Source: Onishia taeanensis (GTDB lineage Bacteria > Pseudomonadota > Gammaproteobacteria > Pseudomonadales > Halomonadaceae). From it: 64,000 nucleotides of DNA. A program made the position numbers and the translations under genes. The stretch is from contig NZ_JABVXC010000006.1 of the NCBI RefSeq assembly GCF_013349955.1, positions 118,811 through 182,810 on the forward strand, written 5' to 3'. The notes beneath the pieces were generated by a model. It saw only the letters and a program-made list of their open reading frames with translations, was not told the DNA's origin and did no database searches. Shown here piece after piece: positions 17,785-25,397 of the stretch; positions within the stretch are counted from its first letter, which is position 1, and every line of letters starts with the position of its first letter.

Positions 17785-17935
17785 CCTGCGCCCAGCAACT
17801 CGTCGCCCTGCGCGCAGCGTTGCCCGACGCCATCGTGGTTGGCGATTCCACGGCCCGGTCTACGCGGGCAACATCCTGGCCTCGATGCCGGCGCCTGGGC
17901 CAAGGCGATCCGATCATCAGCACGTTTGCCGTGTA
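17781..17935 (+). pseudogene. Remnant of a thiamine-diphosphate enzyme (acetolactate-synthase/AruI-like)
   Basis: The frame beginning ATG 17781 reads QQLVALRAALPDAIVVGDST. One frame over, from about 17852, it continues PVYAGNILASMPAPGP. Joined, these match the family pattern 'ALRAALPDDAIVVGDSTQPVYAGN' in the middle of ThDP-dependent decarboxylases. The switch of frame, lack of any upstream or downstream domain and loss of similarity after about 17900 show a short decayed fragment. An AruI-type (2-ketoarginine decarboxylase) origin is suggested by the AruH-like gene downstream, but that is inference. The following 200 bases to the binding-protein gene hold nothing else recognisable. Confidence 0.55.
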
Positions 17936-18135
17936 AGAAAGATGCAAAGATGCGCCGGGGACAAATCGGCGCGAGGGTCTTTTGACCAGGGAAGGCAAAA
18001 GTAGCGCCCATGGATGGGGTTACCGCGCCCTCGCGCAGGCTTGTCGCCCGGCAAGCCCAGCCGGCACCTGCCTTGCGTTGTATGACAACGCATCGTCAGA
18101 GCCGGTCGACCCAAGATAAGAGGAGACGTCCAACA

Positions 18136-19080
18136 ATGAAGCCGCCACGCAGCACCCTGGCCCTGCTCGCAGGCCTGGCCCTGGCTGGCCCCGCCCTTGC
18201 CGCCGCCGACACCGACCGGGATGACACTCTCAACCTGGTGGTGCCGCCCTGGCCGGGCGTGACCGTCAAGAGTGAGATTTTCTCGCAGCTCGTCGAGCCG
18301 CTTGGCTATACCACCGAAACTCAGGAACTCAGTTCCACGGTGGGCTACAACACCCTGCAAACCGGCGACAGCGATGCTTTCCTGGCCGGCTGGCTGCCCG
18401 CTCAGCAGGAGAGCTACGACGCCGCCATGCAGGCCGGCGCCATCCTCGATCTTGGCAACAACGTCAACGGCGCCCGCATGGGCTTCGCCGTACCGGGCTA
18501 CGTCTATGACGCCGGCATCACCAGCGCCGAGCAACTGGCCGACCCAGAGGTGGCGGAGCGCTTCGGCAACCGCATCTTCAGCATCGAGAGCGGCTCCACG
18601 GTCACCGATATGCTCGACGGCGCCATCAGCGCCAATACCTACGGTCTTGGCGACTGGGATATCGCGGCCTCCTCGACGCCGGGCATGCTGTCCATGGTCA
18701 AGGGCGCCGTGGCCGAAGAGCAATGGGTGCTGTACTACGGCTGGACGCCACACTGGATGGTGCCGGAATACGACACTCGCATTCTCGACGATCCGCAAGG
18801 CGTCTTCGGCCCCGACAACGGCCGCAGCGACGTCAAGACCATCGTGTCCAAGGCCTACGCCGAGGCCAACCCCAACCTTACCCAACTACTCGACCAGTTC
18901 GAGTTCTCGGCCGATGAACAGAGCGAATTCATCAGCGCCTACAGCCTGCAGGAGCACGAGCTCAAGGACGTGGCCCATGACTGGCTGGCCGATCACCCCG
19001 AGCGCGTGGCCGCCTTCCTCGAGGGCGTCGAGACCCGCGACGGCAACGACGCCCTGACGGCGGTGGAGGCCAGCCTATGA
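18136..19080 (+). CDS. Glycine-betaine-type ABC substrate-binding protein, tmp module 1
   Basis: 314-residue periplasmic binding protein of the OpuAC/ProX family. It has a signal peptide (LALLAGLALAGPALA-A). The mature protein carries Trp-containing loops typical of a quaternary-ammonium aromatic box: VVPPWPG, FLAGWLP and YYGWTPHWMVPEYD. AGGAGACG precedes the ATG by about 8 bases. No OpuA-type permease or ATPase gene lies nearby, so it must use a transporter encoded elsewhere. Position after tmpAB suggests TMAEP or betaine as ligand. It overlaps the aminotransferase gene by 4 bases. A close paralogue is at 41590-42540. Confidence 0.82.
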   Translation: MKPPRSTLALLAGLALAGPALAAADTDRDDTLNLVVPPWPGVTVKSEIFSQLVEPLGYTTETQELSSTVGYNTLQTGDSDAFLAGWLPAQQESYDAAMQAGAILDLGNNVNGARMGFAVPGYVYDAGITSAEQLADPEVAERFGNRIFSIESGSTVTDMLDGAISANTYGLGDWDIAASSTPGMLSMVKGAVAEEQWVLYYGWTPHWMVPEYDTRILDDPQGVFGPDNGRSDVKTIVSKAYAEANPNLTQLLDQFEFSADEQSEFISAYSLQEHELKDVAHDWLADHPERVAAFLEGVETRDGNDALTAVEASL

Positions 19081-20285
19081 CGACGATGCGCTTCTCCCGA
19101 CTGACCGAGCGTATCGCCGGCGAAGGCGCCGCCGCCTGGGATATCCACAACCGGGCGCTGGCGCGCAAGGCCGCCGGCGAGGACATCACGGTGCTGTCGG
19201 TGGGCGACCCGGACTTCGCGACCCCGGCAGCGATCGTCGAAAGTGCCGTGGCCAGCCTACGTGGCGGCGCCACCCATTACCCCGACGTTCAGGGCAAGCA
19301 AGACCTGCGCGAGGCCATCGCCGCGCGGTATCGCGCCCAGGGTGTGAATGCCACAGCGGATCAGCTGATCGTGATGGCGGGCGCCCAGTGCGGCCTTTAT
19401 GCCACCGCCCAGTGCCTGCTCGACCCCGACGACGAGGTGATCGTCCCCGAGCCGAGCTACGTCACCTATGAAGCCGTGCTGCGCTCCACCGGCGCCCGCA
19501 TGGTGCGCATTCCGCTGCGCGGCGACGACGACTTCCGGCTGGACGTCGCCGACATCGAGGCCGCGATCACCCCGCGCACCCGGGCGATCATGCTCAACAG
19601 CCCCCACAACCCCACCGGCCAACTGATCGACGCCGCCTCCTGGGCCGCCATTGCCGCGCTCTGCCACCGCCATGACCTATGGCTGATCTCCGATGAGGTC
19701 TACGCCGAGCTAGTCTTCGAAGGCAAGCACATCTGTGCTGCGAGCCTAGCCGTCATGGCCGACCGCACCGTGGTCGTCGACAGCCTTTCCAAGTCCCATG
19801 CCATGACCGGCTGGCGGCTGGGCTGGGTGCTCGGCCCGCAGGCGCTGATAGAGCATATGGCCAACCTGGCGCTTTGCATGCTCTATGGCTGCCCGGAGTT
19901 CATCCAGGACGCCGCTCGCGATGCCCTCAGTCAGGACCTGCCCGAGCGCGACCAGATGCGCGAGACCTACCGGGCGCGTCGCGACGCCGTATGCGACGCC
20001 CTCGCCGGCTGCTCGGCCATCGATGTCATCAAACCCGCGGCAGGCATGTTCCTGATGATCGACGTGCGCGCTACCGGACTTTCTTCCCAGGCCTTCGCCG
20101 ACCGTCTGCTCGATGAGCAGGGCGTGTCGGTGCTGTCGGGGGAGGCCTTCGGCCCCTCCGCCGCCGGCTTCGTGCGCCTGAGCCTGACCGTCGACGCAGA
20201 CCGCCTGCGCACGGCCAGCCAGCGTCTAGCGCGCTGCGCCGCAGCGGCGCAGGAAGATGCCGCCGCTCTTTCCACTGCAGAGTGA
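19077..20285 (+). CDS. PLP-dependent class I/II aminotransferase (AruH-like)
   Basis: 402-residue fold-type I aminotransferase. Family signatures: LSVGDPDFATPAAIV near the N-terminus, NSPHNPTGQL, ISDEVYAELVF, and the PLP lysine K239 in SLSKSHAMTGWRLGW. Among subfamilies it resembles arginine:pyruvate transaminase (AruH) and related amino-acid transaminases. Its operon continues with a polar amino-acid ABC transporter and an aldehyde-dehydrogenase fragment, and a ThDP-enzyme remnant lies upstream, all consistent with an arginine transaminase pathway. It could also serve as an aminotransferase for another substrate of the tmp operon. The start overlaps the preceding stop. Confidence 0.75.
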   Translation: MTTMRFSRLTERIAGEGAAAWDIHNRALARKAAGEDITVLSVGDPDFATPAAIVESAVASLRGGATHYPDVQGKQDLREAIAARYRAQGVNATADQLIVMAGAQCGLYATAQCLLDPDDEVIVPEPSYVTYEAVLRSTGARMVRIPLRGDDDFRLDVADIEAAITPRTRAIMLNSPHNPTGQLIDAASWAAIAALCHRHDLWLISDEVYAELVFEGKHICAASLAVMADRTVVVDSLSKSHAMTGWRLGWVLGPQALIEHMANLALCMLYGCPEFIQDAARDALSQDLPERDQMRETYRARRDAVCDALAGCSAIDVIKPAAGMFLMIDVRATGLSSQAFADRLLDEQGVSVLSGEAFGPSAAGFVRLSLTVDADRLRTASQRLARCAAAAQEDAAALSTAE

Positions 20286-20292
20286 ATCGCCT

Positions 20293-21096
20293 ATGACATC
20301 ATCGCTACACGCCACTCCGTCGGCCTCTAGCACCCTCGCCGTAGAGGCCCGCCACCTCGTCAAGCGCTATGGCGATCTCGAGGTGCTGCGCGACGTTTCC
20401 CTCGAGGTCCCCGAGGGCAGCGTCACCTCCATCATCGGCGCCAGCGGCTCGGGCAAGAGCACCCTGCTGCGCTGTCTCAACCTGCTGGAGCGCCCCAACC
20501 TCGGCGAACTGGCGATTGCCGATGAAGCCATTCGCTTCGACCGCAATCCCCAGGGCGACGTCGTTGGCCTGGACAGGCGCCAGCTGCAGCGGCTGCGCGC
20601 CAAGGTCAGCATGGTCTTCCAGCAGTTCAATCTCTGGCCCCATTTCACGGTGCTGGGCAACGTCACCGAGGCACCGATGCGGGTCAAGGGTCTCTCCCGG
20701 CGTCGCGCCAATGCCCTCGCCGAACACTACCTTGAGCGGGTCGGCATGGCCGACAAGCGCGACAGCTATCCGGCCTATCTTTCCGGCGGCCAGCAGCAGC
20801 GAGTGGCGATCGCCCGCGCGCTGGCCATGGAGCCGCGACTGCTGCTGTTCGATGAGCCGACCTCGGCGCTGGACCCGGAGCGGGTCAGTGAGGTCCTCAG
20901 CGTCATCCGCGGCCTGGCCGACGAAGGACGCACCATGGTGCTGGTGACCCATGAGATGGCCTTCGCCCGAGATGTCTCCGACCAGGTGGTATTTCTCGAT
21001 CGCGGTGTCGTCGGCGTCGCCGGCACCCCGCAAGACGTCTTCGAGGACAGCGAGCACGAGCGCTGTCGTCACTTCGTGGCACCGGCCGTTTGCTAG
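20293..21096 (+). CDS. Amino-acid ABC transporter ATP-binding protein
   Basis: 267-residue ABC ATPase of the polar amino-acid (HisP/GlnQ) type. Walker A GASGSGKST, Q-loop in MVFQQFNLWPHFTV, signature LSGGQQQR, Walker [13 protein letters not shown] and switch His in VTHEMAFA are all intact. The start is taken at ATG 20293, just after the aminotransferase stop; an upstream extension in the same frame would overlap that gene by 29 bases. It is followed by the binding-protein gene and two permease genes. Confidence 0.92.
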   Translation: MTSSLHATPSASSTLAVEARHLVKRYGDLEVLRDVSLEVPEGSVTSIIGASGSGKSTLLRCLNLLERPNLGELAIADEAIRFDRNPQGDVVGLDRRQLQRLRAKVSMVFQQFNLWPHFTVLGNVTEAPMRVKGLSRRRANALAEHYLERVGMADKRDSYPAYLSGGQQQRVAIARALAMEPRLLLFDEPTSALDPERVSEVLSVIRGLADEGRTMVLVTHEMAFARDVSDQVVFLDRGVVGVAGTPQDVFEDSEHERCRHFVAPAVC

Positions 21097-21202
21097 CAGC
21101 GCCGATGTCACACCCCCTGATGCAAGACCCAGATGCATAGATAACCAATGCATTAGCCGCAGACGCACTACACAAGAGCTTTAAAAAGCCAAGGAGATCA
21201 CT

Positions 21203-21970
21203 GTGAAACATACCCTGATAATGACCGCCGCTGCCCTGACGCTCGGCCTGAGCCTGACGACCCAAGCCGCCGAGCCACTGAAGATCGGCATTTCTGCCGA
21301 GCCCTACCCGCCCTTCACCTACACCTCTTCCGAGGGCGAATGGACCGGCTTCGAGGTCGAGCTGGGCATGGCCATCTGCGAGGCCATGGACGCCACATGC
21401 GAGATCGCCCCTACCGGCTGGAGCGGTATCATCCCATCGCTGAAGGCCGGCCGCATCGACATGATCATGAACTCGATGTCGATCACCCAGGCACGTCAGC
21501 GGGTCATCGACTTCAGCCAGCCCTATTACTTCACACCGGGCGCCTTCGTGGCCGCTGACGATCTCGCCCTCGAGGTGCCGCAGGGCCTGGACGGCCTGGT
21601 GCTTGGCGTGCAGTCCGCCACCACCAACGCCACCTATGCCCGCCGCGCCCTGCGCGACAGCGTCGGCGACATCCGCCTCTACGATCAGGCCGAACAGGTC
21701 AACCGTGATCTGCTGGCCGGCCGCCTGGACGTGATTCTGGCCGACGAGATCGCCATGACCGAGTTCCTGGAGCGCGACGAGGCCGACGGCTACGAGATCA
21801 AGGCCACCGCCCCTCGCCACGAGGCTTACGGCGAAGGCGTGGGCATCGGCATCCGCAAGGGCGACGACGCCCTGAAGACCAAGATCGATGCCGCCATCAC
21901 CCAGGTCCGTGACGATGGCACCTGCAGCACCCTGTCCGAGCAATACTTCGGCACCGACATCTGCACCTGA
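21203..21970 (+). CDS. Amino-acid ABC transporter substrate-binding protein
   Basis: 255-residue periplasmic binding protein of family 3. Signal peptide (AAALTLGLSLTTQAA-E), then the family pattern KIGISAEPYPPFTY, GFEVELGMAICEAMD and SLKAGRIDMIMNSMSIT. The C-terminal Cys pair (GTCSTLSEQYFGTDIC) is typical of LAO/ArgT-like proteins. AAGGAGATCACT precedes the start. Basic amino acids such as arginine are plausible ligands, judged only from the neighbouring AruH-like gene. A stem-loop follows at 21994-22021. Confidence 0.9.
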   Translation: MKHTLIMTAAALTLGLSLTTQAAEPLKIGISAEPYPPFTYTSSEGEWTGFEVELGMAICEAMDATCEIAPTGWSGIIPSLKAGRIDMIMNSMSITQARQRVIDFSQPYYFTPGAFVAADDLALEVPQGLDGLVLGVQSATTNATYARRALRDSVGDIRLYDQAEQVNRDLLAGRLDVILADEIAMTEFLERDEADGYEIKATAPRHEAYGEGVGIGIRKGDDALKTKIDAAITQVRDDGTCSTLSEQYFGTDICT

Positions 21971-21993
21971 TCCCGGTCCTCGACGACGTTCGC

Positions 21994-22021
21994 CCGGCAG
22001 GTGGCCATTGCCGCCTGCCGG
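21994..22021 (+). other. Intercistronic stem-loop after the binding-protein gene
   Basis: 8-bp perfect arms ccggcagg / cctgccgg with a 12-base loop, between the binding-protein stop and the first permease start. Such hairpins stabilise the upstream mRNA or attenuate readthrough so that binding protein exceeds permease. An analogous 10-bp hairpin sits in the same place in the other amino-acid ABC operon (48142-48176). Confidence 0.6.
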
Positions 22022-22054
22022 CCTCGCCCTGTCTCATCAAGGACGCAACACACC

Positions 22055-22768
22055 ATGAACACGGTTTCCCAAGAAGGGTTGCTCGACTGGGCCGGCCCCA
22101 TTCTCCAGGGTGCCCTGACGACCCTCGAGATCGCCGTACTGGCCTATGCCATCGGCCTGGTGCTGGGCCTGATCGGCGCCAGCGCGCGCTTGAGCCCCTG
22201 GGCCCCGCTGCGCGGCCTGGCCACCGCCTACTCGACGGCGGTTCGCGCCGTCCCCGAACTGCTGCTGATCATCCTGCTCTACTACGCCGGCTCCCAGGCG
22301 CTCACCGCGCTGATCCACGCCATGGGGCTGCCTGGCCAGGTCGCCATCAATGGCTTCGTTACCGCCGTGGGCGTGCTGGCCTTCGTCCAGGGCGCCTACA
22401 TGACCGAGGTGCTGCGCGGCGCCATCCTGGCCATCCCCAAGGGCCAGCTCGAGGCGGCCGACGCCTTCGGCTTCTCCACCTGGGCGCGCTTTCATCGCAT
22501 CGTGATTCCCGCCATGCTGCCCAACGCTCTGCCCGGCATGTCCAACCTGTGGCTGATTCTGATCAAGGACACCGCCCTGATCAGCGTGATCGGCTTCAGC
22601 GAGCTGTTCTTCACCATCCAGCAGGCCGCCGCCAGCACTCGGGCCCACTTCCTGTTCTACGCCGCCGCCGGCGCCATCTACCTGCTGATGACCCTGACCT
22701 CCACCGCGCTGTTCGCTCGCCTGGAGCGCTACGTGCGCCGAGGCCAACCCGCACAAGAGGAGGCCTGA
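22055..22768 (+). CDS. Amino-acid ABC transporter permease (first)
   Basis: 237-residue inner-membrane permease with about five membrane segments. It carries the cytoplasmic EAA-type loop (LEAADAFGFSTWARFHRIVIP) that docks on the ATPase. The start at 22055 (MNTVSQEGLL) follows an AAGGACGCAACACACC leader; the open frame upstream is not family-like. It pairs with the permease starting 2 bases after its stop, giving the heterodimer usual for histidine/arginine-type importers. Confidence 0.9.
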   Translation: MNTVSQEGLLDWAGPILQGALTTLEIAVLAYAIGLVLGLIGASARLSPWAPLRGLATAYSTAVRAVPELLLIILLYYAGSQALTALIHAMGLPGQVAINGFVTAVGVLAFVQGAYMTEVLRGAILAIPKGQLEAADAFGFSTWARFHRIVIPAMLPNALPGMSNLWLILIKDTALISVIGFSELFFTIQQAAASTRAHFLFYAAAGAIYLLMTLTSTALFARLERYVRRGQPAQEEA

Positions 22769-22769
22769 G

Positions 22770-23522
22770 ATGGACTTTTCATGGCTCGCCGATCCCTTCT
22801 ATCAGGAGTATCTGCTCGAAGGCTTCGTCAATACCCTGTGGCTGGTCGCCGTCTCGGCAGTAGGCGGCCTGATTCTGGCCGTGGCCGTCGCCATGGCACG
22901 CCTCAAGGGGCCTCGTCCGCTGGCCTGGTTCGCCCATGGCTTTACCACCGTGATGCGTGGCACGCCGCTGCTGGTTCAGCTGTTCTTCTTCTACTACGGC
23001 GTCGGCCGCCTGCTCGAAGGCATCCCCGGGATCCAGGACAGCCTCATCTGGCCGATCCTGCGTGACCCCTTCTTCTACGGTGCACTGACCTTCATCCTGA
23101 GCGTTGGCGCCTACTCCGGCGAAGTGCTGCGCGGCGCCCTGCTCAGCGTACCGCCCGGCGAACGCGAGGCCGGCCGAGCCTTCGGCATGTCGCCTTTCCA
23201 GGTCTTTTTCAGGCTGTGGCTGCCCCGCGCCGTTCAGCTATGCCTGCCGACGCTCACAGGCGAGATGATCCTGCTGCTCAAGTCCGTGCCGCTGGTCTCG
23301 ACCATTGCGCTGATGGACCTGCTGCAGGCCGCCAATATCATTCGCGACGAGACCTTCCTGGTGTACGAGCCGCTGATGCTGATCGCCGGCATCTATCTGG
23401 CGATGACCTTGGTGCTGACCGTCGTGCTGCGCCAGGTGGAGCGCCACTTCCCCGGCATGCAGCCGACGCGCCACCGCTGGCTGCCGATTCGCGGCAAGGA
23501 GCAGGCCCCATGCAAGAACTGA
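22770..23522 (+). CDS. Amino-acid ABC transporter permease (second)
   Basis: 250-residue inner-membrane permease, HisM/GlnP-like, with membrane segments at about 20-42, 55-80, 88-112 and further C-terminal ones. The EAA loop is GEREAGRAFGMSPFQVFFRLWLP. Its 3' end overlaps by 13 bases the start of a truncated aldehyde-dehydrogenase frame (23510). It is the last intact gene of the operon that begins at tmpA or at the binding-protein gene. Confidence 0.9.
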   Translation: MDFSWLADPFYQEYLLEGFVNTLWLVAVSAVGGLILAVAVAMARLKGPRPLAWFAHGFTTVMRGTPLLVQLFFFYYGVGRLLEGIPGIQDSLIWPILRDPFFYGALTFILSVGAYSGEVLRGALLSVPPGEREAGRAFGMSPFQVFFRLWLPRAVQLCLPTLTGEMILLLKSVPLVSTIALMDLLQAANIIRDETFLVYEPLMLIAGIYLAMTLVLTVVLRQVERHFPGMQPTRHRWLPIRGKEQAPCKN

Positions 23523-23666
23523 TGCACCACTTCATCGACAACCGCTGGGTCGCGAGCCGCGGGGATCGCCGCCTGGCGTGACCGGGTGAAAGCCTACCTG
23601 GCGATTGCCGAGGAAGAAGGCCTCGTTGCCTACCTCGAGACCCGCTACGTCACCCGTCCCGCCTGA
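23510..23666 (+). pseudogene. Aldehyde-dehydrogenase remnant joined to an unrelated 3' fragment
   Basis: ATG 23510 opens a 23-residue frame (HHFIDNRWVASRGDRRL) that looks like the extreme N-terminus of an aldehyde dehydrogenase ('xxIDGxWVxSxG') and stops at 23579-23581. In another frame 23571-23666 reads AWRDRVKAYLAIAEEEGLV and on to RYVTRPA-stop, like the C-terminal helix of some other protein. The abrupt junction fits an internal deletion that removed nearly all of the dehydrogenase and the start of the next gene. The first part is moderately sure; the origin of the second part is unknown. Confidence 0.5.
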
Positions 23667-23871
23667 GGTGAACCGCTCTCAGGAACCTGCCCGGGCTTCA
23701 ATGCCCGGACCACCTTTCTGATCCTGTCGCTCATTCAGCACACACCTCGTCCTCACCCGCCAGCAATCCACGTGGTTGTGCAGTCTGGGGGAATTCGCCA
23801 CTATCTTTCCTTGGTGGCTCAAGCAAAGGCCGGTAGCACATCTAGTAACGGTTACATGCCAAGGGGAGTGC

Positions 23872-24468
23872 ATGAAAATTTACGGCGATAGACAATCGGG
23901 CAACTGCTACAAAGTTCAGTTAGCTTGTGATTTTCTGAATATTGACCACGAATGGATCGATGTCGATATCCTGGCTAACGAGACCAAGAATGATGAATTC
24001 TTGGCAAGAAACCCCAATGGAAAAATCCCCTTGCTTGAGTTGGAACAGGGAAAAACCCTTGCTGAGTCAAACGCCATCATCAACTACTTGGCCAGTGGGT
24101 CGACCCTCTACCCGAGTGAACGTTGGGCGCAAGCTCAGGTGCTGCAATGGCAGTTCTTCGAGCAATACAGCCATGAGCCATTTATCGCCGTCGCACGTTT
24201 TATCAACAAATATCTCGGCCTGCCTGACGACAAGGTAGAGGAGTATGAATCCAAGCAAGCTGGCGGGCACAAGGCGCTAAAAGTGATGGAGCAGAAGCTT
24301 CAGAAAACGCCATTTCTAGCGGGAGACAACGTCACCACCGCAGACATTTCGCTATATGCCTACACGCATGTGGCTCACGAAGGCGGCTTCGATCTGGCAG
24401 CCTATCCCGCTGTAAAAGCATGGCTTGCCAGAGTAGCTGCATTGCCGAATTTCAAAGCCATGGCATGA
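23872..24468 (+). CDS. Glutathione S-transferase family protein
   Basis: 198 residues. An N-terminal thioredoxin-like domain (MKIYGDRQSGNCYKVQLAC; then NPNGKIPLLELEQG and LAESNAIINYLA, the glutathione-binding Glu-Ser pair) is followed by an all-helical C-terminal domain (ADISLYAYTHVAHEGGFDL). The start at 23872 follows AAGGGGAGTGC. Base composition is clearly richer in A+T than its neighbours and codon use is less GC-biased, suggesting acquisition by transfer. The substrate is unknown. Not obviously in an operon with the SDR gene 130 bases on. Confidence 0.88.
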   Translation: MKIYGDRQSGNCYKVQLACDFLNIDHEWIDVDILANETKNDEFLARNPNGKIPLLELEQGKTLAESNAIINYLASGSTLYPSERWAQAQVLQWQFFEQYSHEPFIAVARFINKYLGLPDDKVEEYESKQAGGHKALKVMEQKLQKTPFLAGDNVTTADISLYAYTHVAHEGGFDLAAYPAVKAWLARVAALPNFKAMA

Positions 24469-24622
24469 TGGCCAGGTAACCATCACGGGAAAAACGATGG
24501 CAACTGAAGGGCGACTTCGTCTCCATTCCGCAACCCATGGTGCTGTCATCGCGAGCCATCAGCATTAGCCCCGAAGCGTCAGGTATCACAGGGAAAAAAT
24601 GCCGATCATGGAGGAGAGCTCA

Positions 24623-25369
24623 TTGAAAAAGGTGCTGATCATTACCGGCGGTAGTCGCGGAATTGGCGCCGCCACGGCGCGCCTGGCGGCGCAATCTGGC
24701 TATGCGGTTTGCATCAGCTATCTGCGTAACAAGGACGCCGCTTCCGCCGTTGTCGATGAAATTTACCAAGCCGGTGGAGAAGCGATGGCGCTTGCAGCCG
24801 ACGTGAGTGTTGAAGCCGAGGTGGTGCGCCTGTTCGAACAGGTCGATGAAGCCTTGGGCCCGGTCACGGCACTGGTCAACAATGCCGGCGTCTTGGAGGA
24901 GCACATGCGCGTAGCGCAGATGGATGCAGGCCGCCTCAGCCGTGTTTTATCCACCAACGTCATCGGCAGCTTTATCTGTGCACGTGAAGCGGTCCGCCGC
25001 ATGTCTAGCTCGAATGGTGGTGCGGGCGGTGCGATCGTCAATGTCTCCTCAGCCGCCGCCCGGCTTGGCTCTCCCAACGAGTATGTGGACTATGCCGCCT
25101 CAAAAGGGGCCATCGACACCTTTACTCTTGGTCTGGCACAGGAGGTCGCCGCCGAGGGGATCAGAGTCAACGCCGTGCGCCCAGGCGTTATCTATACCGA
25201 TATTCATGCCAGCGGCGGTGAGCCGGACCGGGTAGATCGAGTGAAAGGGTCCGTGCCCATGCAGCGTGGTGGTACCGCCGAAGAAGTCGCCAACGCCATC
25301 CTATGGTTGCTTTCGGATGAGGCTTCCTACTCGACTGGCGCCCTGCTTGATGTGGCGGGTGGCAGATAG
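24623..25369 (+). CDS. Short-chain dehydrogenase/reductase
   Basis: Classical SDR of about 248 residues. Cofactor motif TGGSRGIGAAT, NNAG at VNNAGVLEE, catalytic Ser in IVNVSSAAARLG, and YxxxK in YVDYAASKGAID. The C-terminal LSDEASYSTGALLDVAGG is family-typical. The start is placed at TTG 24623 because GGAGGAG lies 8 bases upstream and homologues begin KKVLIITGG; ATG 24599 or 24608 would add 5-8 residues. The substrate is not readable. It lies between GST and a convergent GlxA-type regulator. Confidence 0.88.
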   Translation: MKKVLIITGGSRGIGAATARLAAQSGYAVCISYLRNKDAASAVVDEIYQAGGEAMALAADVSVEAEVVRLFEQVDEALGPVTALVNNAGVLEEHMRVAQMDAGRLSRVLSTNVIGSFICAREAVRRMSSSNGGAGGAIVNVSSAAARLGSPNEYVDYAASKGAIDTFTLGLAQEVAAEGIRVNAVRPGVIYTDIHASGGEPDRVDRVKGSVPMQRGGTAEEVANAILWLLSDEASYSTGALLDVAGGR

Positions 25370-25397
25370 AAGGCCAAGACCTAAGAAATAGCGCCCC

